A stretch of DNA of 64,000 nt from Acidimicrobiales bacterium (GTDB taxonomy: Bacteria > Actinomycetota > Acidimicrobiia > Acidimicrobiales > Acidimicrobilacustridaceae): positions 1 to 64,000 of the forward strand of contig JALOLR010000003.1 in assembly GCA_025455885.1 (NCBI GenBank), read 5' to 3'. Within the stretch, counting starts at the first letter, position 1; the number at the start of each line of letters is the position of its first letter. Below the pieces are notes generated by a model. The model worked only from the letters and a program-made list of their open reading frames with translations. It was not told where the DNA came from and made no database searches. Shown here piece by piece: positions 50,846-59,889 of this stretch. Made by a program: the position numbers and the translations under genes.

Positions 50846-51403
50846 GTGGCCACGACGACGGAGACCGGCGACGGCGATCGATTCGACGAGGTGGGGTCCC
50901 GCCTCGCAGAGGTGGAGGCCGTGCAGGCTGTCACGGCGGTGCTCCATCGCTATTGCCGGGGGCTCGACCGGATGGACCGGGCGCTCGCCGAGTCGGTGTG
51001 GCATCCCGGGGGCACCGCCGACTACGAGCCCCTCTACCAGGGCACCGGGTCGGGCTTCCTCGACTGGGTGTGGCCGACCCACGAGGGGTTCGCCCGTCAC
51101 TCCCACGTGGTGACGAACGTGCTGGTCGACGTCGATGTGGCCGCCGGCACGGCCGCCAGCGAGTGCTATGTCTCCGTCTGGCTGCGCTGGCCGGCGAACG
51201 ACGGTGTGGTGCGCGACCTGGAGGGTCGGGGGCGCTACGTCGACCGGTGGTCGTGTCGCGACGGGGTCTGGGCGATCGACCATCGGCGCTACGTCGACGA
51301 CCTCCAGCGCGTCGTCGAGAGCCCGGCGTCGGCGCTCACCGACGGGTCGACAGCCACCGGTCGCCGCGGTCGCACCGACCCGTCCTACGAGGTGTTGAGC
51401 TGA
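50846..51403 (+). CDS. SnoaL-like / nuclear transport factor 2-fold protein
   Basis: A 185-residue protein of the NTF2-like superfamily. The helix-then-sheet pattern is clear: EVEAVQAVTAVLHRYCRGLDRMDRALAESVWHPGGTADYEP, with HVVTNVLVDVDVAAGTAASECYVSVWLR and RYVDRWSCRDGVWAIDHRRYVDD. Similar proteins act as steroid isomerase-like enzymes, dehydratases or hydratases; residues D, H and Y in the pocket (DRMD, HPGG, DHRRY) fit this loosely. The GTG start at 50846 has a GGGGGTGG Shine-Dalgarno-like stretch 6 bases upstream. It follows cysC by 60 bases and may be independently transcribed. Convergent with the ABC-F gene. Confidence 0.75.
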   Translation: MATTTETGDGDRFDEVGSRLAEVEAVQAVTAVLHRYCRGLDRMDRALAESVWHPGGTADYEPLYQGTGSGFLDWVWPTHEGFARHSHVVTNVLVDVDVAAGTAASECYVSVWLRWPANDGVVRDLEGRGRYVDRWSCRDGVWAIDHRRYVDDLQRVVESPASALTDGSTATGRRGRTDPSYEVLS

Positions 51404-51432
51404 GCCGACCGACGTCGACGTGACGGGGGAGC

Positions 51433-51457
51433 GACGGTCGGGCCGCCGGCCCGGCCG

Positions 51458-51459
<2 letters not shown>
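51433..51459. terminator. bidirectional hairpin between convergent genes
   Basis: GACGGTCGGGCC (51433-51444) pairs with GGCCCGGCCGTC (51448-51459) around GCC; 12 bp with one U-G wobble. The right arm reaches the ABC-F stop codon. A good terminator for both sides. Confidence 0.65.
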
Positions 51460-53134
<1,675 letters not shown>

Positions 53135-53141
53135 GGGGGCG

Positions 53142-53147
53142 AGGTTA
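53142..53147 (-). promoter_or_regulatory. -10-like box of the ettA gene
   Basis: On the minus strand TAACCT lies 7 bases before the ATG at 53134. There is no Shine-Dalgarno sequence, so a leaderless transcript is likely. Confidence 0.5.
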
Positions 53148-53186
53148 CCGATGGTGCCAGGGGCCCGGTCACGGGCCCGGGCGCGA

Positions 53187-53213
53187 CGATGCCCCGCACG
53201 GGGCGGGGCATCG
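53187..53213 (-). terminator. hairpin after the NYN nuclease gene
   Basis: A perfect 11-bp stem, CGATGCCCCGC (53187-53197) with GCGGGGCATCG (53203-53213), around a 5-base loop. It lies about 20 bases downstream of the NYN gene stop and upstream of the ettA promoter. No T-run. Confidence 0.7.
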
Positions 53214-53234
53214 AAGGACCGACCGGGGGTGGTG

Positions 53235-54623
53235 TCAGCGCCGGCGGGTGGCGGTCTTCTTGGCGGGGGCCTTCTTCGCCGTCTTCTTGGCGGGGGCCTT
53301 CTTGGCCGGTGCCTTCTTGGCGGGGGCCTTGCGGGCCGGTGCCTTCTTGGCGGGGGCCTTGCGGGCGGGGGCCTTCTTTGCCGTCTTCTTGGCGGGGGCC
53401 TTCTTGGCCGGTGCCTTCTTGGCGGTCGACTTCGCCGCGGTCTTCTTGGCTGGGGACTTCTTCGCTGCTGGGGTCACCATCGCCTCCTCGGCGGGTCGTT
53501 CGGCTCCGTATGTTGTACCAAGCGCGTCAACACCGAGCGCGGTTCCCCCGGTGTCGTCGTCCCCCGAGACCACGTTTGTTTTGTGACTCACTTTCTCGCC
53601 ACGGCCGTCAGCCGCCCGAGTTCGATGTTGCTGCGCCGGCGAATCTTCTCGCTCCGAGGCGTCCGGTCGGGGTGGGCCGACGGGTCGAGGACCCGTCGCC
53701 ACGAGGGCCAGATCGACGCCTCGATGAGGCGCGTCGACCGAGTGGACGGCGAAGAGCCGTCGTTCGCCGACGACCATCACGTCGCGCGCGGCGCGCGGCG
53801 CGGGGTTGCCCATCAGCTTGAGCGGCACGTAGCAACGGGCCCCGCCGGCGGACACGTACGCGCCGTGGGACGAGAACTCCAGGACCTCGCCCTCGAGGGT
53901 GCTGCCCACGGGGTGGGAGGCGACGAACTCGATGAAGGGCAGCGCCTCGTTGAGCGGCTCGGAGGGCTTGCGGGACGTCCGCGAGCGCTTCGGGCCCGAG
54001 TCCCCGGTCGGCGGCGGCGGCTTCCTCCCCTTGGCCGCCGACGGGGTCGTCGCGCCCCTCGTGCTCTTCGCGGACCCGCGCCCGCGACCCTGGCGGCGGC
54101 CGTCGGAAGCCGCCGTGGCCCGGTCGCCGGAAGCCGCCGTGGCCCGATCGCCGGTGTCCCTTCCCCGGTCCTTGGCCTCCCGGACCGCCCGGCGGCTGAC
54201 CGGCCCGCGCACGGGCGTGCGCAGGAGGAAGACCCACCCGACGCCGGGGACGGGCTTCCCGCCGATCAGGCGGCCCTCCTCGAAGACCCACGGGTGGGTG
54301 GGGTGCAGCTCCTGGAACGAGTCGTTGGAGAGGACCGTCGCCCCGACCTTCTCGGCGATCTGCAGGATGAAGGCATCGCCGCGGCCGATCGCGCCGGCCG
54401 GCGGGGTCACCAGTTCGCCGGCGAGGATCGCCTCCTCGTACTCGGGGCGCTCCGAGGGGTCGATGCGGTTCGGGAACGTCGCGTCGACGACGACGGTGAG
54501 CGTCTCCACCGGGTGCTCGTCGAGGAACGCCTTCACGGCGTCGTCGAGCTGGCGGAGGCTGGGCGTCGTGCGCCCTTCGGTCGCGATGTTCGAGCCATCG
54601 ACGACCACGTGGGATCGGATCAT
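53235..54623 (-). CDS. Zc3h12a-like NYN ribonuclease with S1-like domain and histone-H1-like tail
   Basis: A 462-residue protein in three parts. Residues 1-150 form a NYN/PIN-type nuclease with four acidic positions ([44 protein letters not shown]), as in Zc3h12a-like RNases. About 225-315 form a small S1-like beta barrel ([31 protein letters not shown]), often RNA-binding. The last about 80 residues are lysine/alanine/proline repeats ([12 protein letters not shown]-type) like the tail of histone H1 or mycobacterial Hup/Lsr2-associated proteins. The start at 54623 ([12 protein letters not shown]) is chosen by homology. Likely an RNA-processing factor that also binds nucleic acid through the tail. 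No neighbour gives a clearer role. Confidence 0.75.
   Translation of the reverse strand: MIRSHVVVDGSNIATEGRTTPSLRQLDDAVKAFLDEHPVETLTVVVDATFPNRIDPSERPEYEEAILAGELVTPPAGAIGRGDAFILQIAEKVGATVLSNDSFQELHPTHPWVFEEGRLIGGKPVPGVGWVFLLRTPVRGPVSRRAVREAKDRGRDTGDRATAASGDRATAASDGRRQGRGRGSAKSTRGATTPSAAKGRKPPPPTGDSGPKRSRTSRKPSEPLNEALPFIEFVASHPVGSTLEGEVLEFSSHGAYVSAGGARCYVPLKLMGNPAPRAARDVMVVGERRLFAVHSVDAPHRGVDLALVATGPRPVGPPRPDASEREDSPAQQHRTRAADGRGEKVSHKTNVVSGDDDTGGTALGVDALGTTYGAERPAEEAMVTPAAKKSPAKKTAAKSTAKKAPAKKAPAKKTAKKAPARKAPAKKAPARKAPAKKAPAKKAPAKKTAKKAPAKKTATRRR
53238..53480 (-). repeat. tandem repeats encoding the lysine-rich tail
   Basis: Repeated units of about 15-18 bases (GCCTTCTTGGCGGGG-like on the plus strand) encode KAPAK, KKAPA and ARKAP pentapeptides. 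The copies are imperfect and codon choice varies, as in many actinobacterial H1-like tails; number may vary between strains. Confidence 0.8.
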
Positions 54624-54816
54624 GTTGGGGGTTCGACTCTTCTGTTGGCCCGCTGCACGCGGGGCTTCGGTGCCCGGACGGGCGACCGGGAGCACCACCA
54701 ACCCCGTCCGACCCGCCCACCCCCGTCGCACCGTTCCCGAGAAGGGGCTGCCGGTCGAGGTTGGGGCACGGTCGGGAGGTTCGGAGCCGCTCCACGACGT
54801 GATGAAGGCCTCAGCC

Positions 54817-54822
54817 TACGCT
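54817..54822 (+). promoter_or_regulatory. -10-like box of the M20 peptidase gene
   Basis: TACGCT lies 7 bases before the GTG at 54830. The rest of the 206-base gap before it (54624-54829), facing the NYN gene on the other side, shows no further feature that I can support. Confidence 0.4.
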
Positions 54823-54829
54823 GCCGGGC

Positions 54830-56173
54830 GTGAGTGCCATGCCGACCGGAGTCGAGGGCGAGTGCACCGAGCTCCTCCAGGCCCTCATCCGCAACGCCTG
54901 CGTGAACGACGGCACGGTCGGGTCAGGCCAGGAGCAACGCAGCGCCGACCTCCTCGCCACCTACCTCGAAGGTCCGGGACTCGACCTCGAGGCCTACACC
55001 GCCGCCCCGGGTCGCACGAGCCTCGTCGCCCGGATCGAAGGTCGTGACCCGGAGGCTCCCACGCTCCTGCTGATGGGGCACACCGACGTCGTGCCGGCCA
55101 ACTCGCCGCGCTGGCGCCACGACCCCTTCGGCGGTGAGCTCGTCGACGGCGAGGTCTGGGGTCGCGGTGCCATCGACATGTTGAACCTCACGTCGTCCAT
55201 GGCGGTCGCCGTGCGGCAGCTGGCCCGCAGCGGGTTCCGCCCCGAGGGCACACTCGTCTACCTCGCCGTCGCCGACGAGGAGCAGGACGGCGCCTACGGC
55301 GCCGATCACCTCGTCCGGCACCACCTCGACGCCGTTCGCGCCGACTACGTCATCACCGAGTCCGGGGGGATCCCGCTGCCCAGTCCGACCGGGACCAAGT
55401 TGCCGGTCATCGTGGGGGAGAAGGGCTCGTTGTGGGGAACCATCCGCATCGGGGGCACTCCCGGCCACGGATCCCAGCCGTACCGCACCGACAACGCACT
55501 CGTGACCGCCGCCGAGGTCGTTCGCCGGCTCCACGAGTACCGCCCCGAGACGATGATCCACGACACGTGGCGTCGCTTCATCTCCTCGATGGGCTACCCG
55601 GAGGAGATCACCGGTCCGTTGCTCTCCGAGGACGGCCTCGACGACATGCTGACCGGCCTCCCGACCGGGATGGCCCGTCAGTTCCACGCCTGCACGCACA
55701 CCACCTTCGCCCCCACCGTCATCGAGGGCGGCACGAAGATCAACGTGATCCCCGACACCGTCGACCTGCAGGTCGACATCCGCACGCTCCCCGGTCAGAC
55801 CGAGGACGATGCCCGGGATCAGCTCTTCGAGGCGCTCGGCGACCTGGCCGAACGCGTCACCTACACCCCTCACAAGTCCGATCCCTCCAGCGCCTCACCG
55901 GTCGACACCCCGCTGTGGCACTCCCTCTCGGAGCTGACCCAGCGGTGGTACCCGGGCTCGGAGACGGTGCCCTTCCTCACCGTCGGCGCCACCGACGCCC
56001 GGTTCTTCCGTCGGATGGGCAGCACCGCCTACGGCTTCGGCCTCTTCAGCGAGCACCTCACCTTCGAGGACTACGGGTCGATGTTCCACGGTGACGACGA
56101 ACGAGTCGACACCGAGTCGCTGCGGCTCTCCACCGAGCTCTGGAAGGCGGTGGCCGAGGACCTGCTCGGCTAG
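54830..56173 (+). CDS. M20 family metallopeptidase
   Basis: A 447-residue zinc peptidase of the M20/M25/M40 family (carboxypeptidase or aminoacylase type). Motif 1 is LLLMGHTDVVPANSPRW (His and Asp ligands, about 75-91), then WGRGAIDMLNLTSSMA (metal Asp), AVADEEQDGAYGADHLV (catalytic/metal Glu pair), a dimerisation domain (GTIRIGGTPGHGSQPYRTDNALV) and the last metal His in FGLFSEHLTFEDYGS near the end. The lid domain carries IEGGTKINVIPDTVDLQVDIRTLPGQ. It may remove N-acyl groups or act on dipeptides. Start GTG with TACGCT 7 bases upstream. Its TAG shares a CTAG with the stop of the opposite Kgd gene. Confidence 0.9.
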   Translation: MSAMPTGVEGECTELLQALIRNACVNDGTVGSGQEQRSADLLATYLEGPGLDLEAYTAAPGRTSLVARIEGRDPEAPTLLLMGHTDVVPANSPRWRHDPFGGELVDGEVWGRGAIDMLNLTSSMAVAVRQLARSGFRPEGTLVYLAVADEEQDGAYGADHLVRHHLDAVRADYVITESGGIPLPSPTGTKLPVIVGEKGSLWGTIRIGGTPGHGSQPYRTDNALVTAAEVVRRLHEYRPETMIHDTWRRFISSMGYPEEITGPLLSEDGLDDMLTGLPTGMARQFHACTHTTFAPTVIEGGTKINVIPDTVDLQVDIRTLPGQTEDDARDQLFEALGDLAERVTYTPHKSDPSSASPVDTPLWHSLSELTQRWYPGSETVPFLTVGATDARFFRRMGSTAYGFGLFSEHLTFEDYGSMFHGDDERVDTESLRLSTELWKAVAEDLLG

Positions 56174-59100
56174 TCGAGCCCGCCGAACGTGTGGTCCCAG
56201 AGGCTGCGCACCTCGGCATGGTGGATGCTCGACGCCCCCGTGGCCGGGCTGGCCGACTCGGGCCGGCTCACGCGGTGGATCTCGTGGGTGTCCTCGTGGG
56301 CCTCGTACATCCGACCCTTGACGTTGTTCCAGGGGCCCATGTTCTCGGGCTCCTCCTGGAGCCACCACAGCTCGCGGGCGTTGGGGTAGCGGTCCAGCAC
56401 CCGGGCCACGCCCTCGTAGGGCCACGGATAGAGCTGCTCGACGCGGGCCACGGCCACCGGCGCACCGCGCTCGTCGCGCTCGGCCTGGGCTTCGACGGCG
56501 ATCTTGCCCGAGGCCAGGACGACGCGACGCACCGCAGCGGGGTCCTCGATGCGGGGATCGTCGAGGATCTCCTGGAAGGAGCCCTGGACGAAGTCGCTGA
56601 CCGGCGAACGGCTGGTCTTGGCCCGTAGCCCGGACTTCGGCGTGAAGACGACGAGCGGCTTGCGCACGTCGCGATGCATCTGACGGCGCAGGAGGTGGAA
56701 GAACTGCGCCGCCGTGGTCGCGTTGCAGACCTGGATGTTGTCGCCGGCCGAAAGGGTGAGGAACCGCTCGATGCGCGCCGAGGAGTGCTCGGGCCCCTGA
56801 CCCTCGTAGCCGTGGGGCAACAACAGGACGAGTCCGGAGGTCTGGTCCCACTTGTCCTCGGCGGCGACGACGAACTGGTCGATGATGACCTGCGCGCCGT
56901 TCATGAAGTCGCCGAACTGCGCCTCCCACACGACCAGCGCGTCCTTGTTCTCCACCGAGTACCCGTACTCGAACCCGAGCGCCGCGAACTCCGACAGGAG
57001 CGAGTCGTAGATCCAGAACTTGGCGCCGTCGCGCGCTGCGCCGGCGAGCGGGACGATCTCCTCGCCCGTGTCGTGGTCGACGAGCGCGGCGTGGCGGTGG
57101 GAGAAGGTGCCGCGCCGGCTGTCCTCCCCGGCCACCCGGACCGACGTTCCCTCGTGGAGCAGGGTGCCGAAGGCCAGAGCCTCCCCGAGGGCCCAGTCGA
57201 TCTCGCCCTCGCCGTACATCGACCGCCGTGCGTCGAACTGGCGAGCCAGCTTCGGGTGGACGGTGAACCCGTCGGGTACGTGGTCGATGGCGGCGAAGAC
57301 CTCGTCGAGGTCGGCCTTCGACACGCCGGTGTCGACCTGGGGCCGCACACCCATGTACACCCGCTCCGGAGCGTCGGCGACGACCGGGGTGGGCTGTTGG
57401 GACCGGGTCTCGTCGAGGGCGCTCTGCAACCGCTGCTGGAAGTCGTCGAGGGCGGCCTCGGCCTCCTCCACGGAGATGTCGCCCTTCTTGACGAGCAGTT
57501 CGGTGTAGAGCTTGCGGACCGTTCGGCGGGCGTCGATGCGCCGGTACATGAGCGGCTGGGTGTAGCTCGGGTCGTCGCCCTCGTTGTGCCCGTGGCGGCG
57601 GTAGCAGACCATGTCGATCACGACGTCCTTGTGGAACGCCTGGCGATAGGCGAAGGCGAGCCCGGCCACCCTCACCACCGCCTCGGGGTCGTCGCCGTTG
57701 ACGTGGAAGATCGGCGCCTGGACCATCTTGGCCACGTCGGTCGGGTACTCCGACGAGCGAGCCGCCGTCGGGGGCGTGGTGAACCCCAGCTGGTTGTTGA
57801 TGATGACGTGGATCGTGCCGCCGACCCGGTAGCCCTTGATGTCGCTGAGGTTCAGCGTCTCGGCCACGACGCCCTGGCCGGCGAAGGCGGCGTCGCCGTG
57901 GACCAGCACGGGCAGCACGGGGTAGTTGCCCGGCGGCTCGATGAGGTCCATCTTCGCCCGGGCCATGCCCACGACGACAGGGTCCACCGCTTCGAGGTGG
58001 GACGGGTTGGCGGCCAGCTCCACGCTGATCGTGTTGCCCCGCCGACTCTCGAACTTCCCGGTCTGGCCGAGGTGGTACTTCACGTCGCCGGAGCCCTGGA
58101 TGGACTCGGGGTCGATGTTCCCCTCGAACTCGTTGAAGAGCTGCTGGTAGCTCTTGCCCACGATGTTCACCAACACGTTGAGCCGGCCGCGGTGGGCCAT
58201 CCCGAGCACGGCGGCCTGCATGTGCGCATCGGCCGCCTCGGCGAGGACGGCGTCGAGGAGGGGGATCACCGCCTCCGCGCCGTCGAGCCCGAACCGCTTC
58301 TGGCCGACGTACTTGGTGGCGAGGAACTTCTCGAGGGCCTCGGCGGCGTTGAGCCGACCGAGGATGTGGCGCTTCTCGTCGGCGCCCACCTCGACCGAGA
58401 CCCCTTCGACGTGCTCCTGGATCCATCGCTTCTCGGCCGGCTCCTGGATGTGCATGTACTCGATGCCGATGGTGCGGCAGTAGGCGTCGCGCAGCACGTG
58501 GAGCATGTCGTCGAGCTTCATGCGGGTGCGGCCGGCGATCCCGCCGGTGAAGAACTCCCGGTCGAGGTCCCAGATGGTGAGGCCGTAGGTGGCGGGGTCG
58601 AGCTCGGCGTGGAGGTGGGGCTCCTCGCTCGAGAGCGGGTCGAGGTCGGCGATGAGGTGCCCCCGGACCCGGTGCATGTTGACGAGCTGTTGCACCTGCA
58701 TCTGCTTGTCGAGCATCGAGGCTTCGCGGTCGACGGGGTTGACGTCTCGGCGCCACTCGACCGACTCGTAGGGCACGCCCACCGAGCGGAAGACGTGCTC
58801 GTAGAAGTCGTTCTCGCCCATCAACAGCTCGTGGACCCGCTTCAGGAACAGCCCGGATTCGGCGCCCTGGATGATGCGGTGGTCGTACGTCGAGGAGATC
58901 GTCATGATCTTCGACATGCCGAGGTCGGCGAGGGTGGCCGGGTCGGCGCCCTGGAACTCGGTGGGGTAGGCGAGGCTGCCCACGCCGACGATCAGGCCCT
59001 GACCGGGCATGAGGCGCGGGACCGACTGGACGGTTCCGATCGTGCCGGGGTTCGTGAGGCTGACGGTCACGCCGGCGAAGTCGTCGGGGGCGAGCTTGTT

Positions 59101-59802
59101 CGAGCGGACCTTGCGGATGAGGTCCTCGTAGGCGGCGTGGAAGCCGGCGAAGTCGAGCGTGTCGGCATCCTTGATGCACGGCACGAGCAGCGACCGGCTG
59201 CCGTCGGACTTCTCGAGGTCCACGGCGATGCCGAGGCCGATGTGGTCGTTGCGAACCACGCGGGGCTTGCCGTCGGGCCCCTCGAGGTACGACGAGTTCA
59301 TGACCGGGGTCGTCTCGGCGATGGCGCGCACCACGGCGAAGCCGATGAGGTGGGTGAAGCTCACCTTGCCGCCGCGGGTCCGGCCCAGGTAGCCGTTGAT
59401 GATCTTGCGGTTGACCTCGAGCAGCTTGGCGGGGACCTCGCGGAAGCTGGTGGCGGTCGGGACGGCGAGGCTGGACTCCATGTTGGTGACGATCCGCGCC
59501 GCCGCGCCCCGGAGCGGCTCCCCGGCGAGCGACTCGGGTGCGGTCGCCGCAGCCGACGGGGCCGGCGCTGCCGCCGGTGCGGCCTGCGCCGCCTGTGCCG
59601 CTGGAGTCGTCGACGGGGCCGCCGCGGGGGTCGTCGTGGGGCTCGCCGCGGCCTTGGGCGTGGGTCCGGCAGATCGGTAGTCCTGGAAGAAGTCCTGCCA
59701 CGACTCGCTCACCGAGGTGGGGTCGTTCAGGAACTGCTCGTACATCTCGTCGACGAGCCACGCGTTCGGGCCCGCGATCTTCGGGGGGGAGTCTTCGGCC
59801 AC
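56170..59802 (-). CDS. kgd: multifunctional 2-oxoglutarate decarboxylase/dehydrogenase E1-E2 (Kgd/SucA)
   Basis: A 1210-residue actinobacterial fused protein of the 2-oxoglutarate dehydrogenase complex. Residues 1-45 (IAGPNAWLVDEMYEQFLNDP) recall the E1 N terminus. An Ala/Pro linker (about 50-105) follows, then an E2 succinyltransferase domain with SSTYDHRIIQGAESGLFL (the DHR catalytic motif, Gln in place of the usual Asp as in mycobacterial Kgd). From about 350 on is the E1 enzyme: MAHRGRLNVLVNIVGKS, the TPP-site GDAAFAGQGVVAE followed by VIINNQLGFTT, YRRHGHNEGDDPSYTQPLMY and SSARIERFL. It acts in the TCA cycle as 2-oxoglutarate decarboxylase and dehydrogenase. GTG start, TAGGAT 7 bases upstream. 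Confidence 0.96.
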   Translation of the reverse strand: MAEDSPPKIAGPNAWLVDEMYEQFLNDPTSVSESWQDFFQDYRSAGPTPKAAASPTTTPAAAPSTTPAAQAAQAAPAAAPAPSAAATAPESLAGEPLRGAAARIVTNMESSLAVPTATSFREVPAKLLEVNRKIINGYLGRTRGGKVSFTHLIGFAVVRAIAETTPVMNSSYLEGPDGKPRVVRNDHIGLGIAVDLEKSDGSRSLLVPCIKDADTLDFAGFHAAYEDLIRKVRSNKLAPDDFAGVTVSLTNPGTIGTVQSVPRLMPGQGLIVGVGSLAYPTEFQGADPATLADLGMSKIMTISSTYDHRIIQGAESGLFLKRVHELLMGENDFYEHVFRSVGVPYESVEWRRDVNPVDREASMLDKQMQVQQLVNMHRVRGHLIADLDPLSSEEPHLHAELDPATYGLTIWDLDREFFTGGIAGRTRMKLDDMLHVLRDAYCRTIGIEYMHIQEPAEKRWIQEHVEGVSVEVGADEKRHILGRLNAAEALEKFLATKYVGQKRFGLDGAEAVIPLLDAVLAEAADAHMQAAVLGMAHRGRLNVLVNIVGKSYQQLFNEFEGNIDPESIQGSGDVKYHLGQTGKFESRRGNTISVELAANPSHLEAVDPVVVGMARAKMDLIEPPGNYPVLPVLVHGDAAFAGQGVVAETLNLSDIKGYRVGGTIHVIINNQLGFTTPPTAARSSEYPTDVAKMVQAPIFHVNGDDPEAVVRVAGLAFAYRQAFHKDVVIDMVCYRRHGHNEGDDPSYTQPLMYRRIDARRTVRKLYTELLVKKGDISVEEAEAALDDFQQRLQSALDETRSQQPTPVVADAPERVYMGVRPQVDTGVSKADLDEVFAAIDHVPDGFTVHPKLARQFDARRSMYGEGEIDWALGEALAFGTLLHEGTSVRVAGEDSRRGTFSHRHAALVDHDTGEEIVPLAGAARDGAKFWIYDSLLSEFAALGFEYGYSVENKDALVVWEAQFGDFMNGAQVIIDQFVVAAEDKWDQTSGLVLLLPHGYEGQGPEHSSARIERFLTLSAGDNIQVCNATTAAQFFHLLRRQMHRDVRKPLVVFTPKSGLRAKTSRSPVSDFVQGSFQEILDDPRIEDPAAVRRVVLASGKIAVEAQAERDERGAPVAVARVEQLYPWPYEGVARVLDRYPNARELWWLQEEPENMGPWNNVKGRMYEAHEDTHEIHRVSRPESASPATGASSIHHAEVRSLWDHTFGGLD

Positions 59803-59809
59803 GGCGCCG

Positions 59810-59815
59810 ATCCTA
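59810..59815 (-). promoter_or_regulatory. -10-like box of the kgd gene
   Basis: On the minus strand TAGGAT lies 7 bases before the GTG at 59802. No Shine-Dalgarno sequence is visible. Confidence 0.5.
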
Positions 59816-59852
59816 CCGGGGCAGGCCGGCCCGCCCGGGGCCCCTCCAGCGA

Positions 59853-59881
59853 CCCGATCGGACCCGGGAGGGCGGATCGGG
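59853..59881 (-). terminator. hairpin after the MMPL transporter gene
   Basis: CCCGATC (59853-59859) and GATCGGG (59875-59881) flank a 15-base GC-rich loop. It lies between the transporter stop and the kgd promoter. Modest support. Confidence 0.4.
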
Positions 59882-59889
59882 CCGACCGG

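Noticed and set aside
53238-53480. Tandem repeats that could be taken for a CRISPR array
   Set aside because: The units are short, without spacers, and read as in-frame KAPAK-type codons of the nuclease tail.
54622-54660. A GGTTCGACTC stretch like a tRNA T-loop upstream of the NYN gene
   Set aside because: No matching T-stem, anticodon arm or acceptor stem could be folded around it on either strand.
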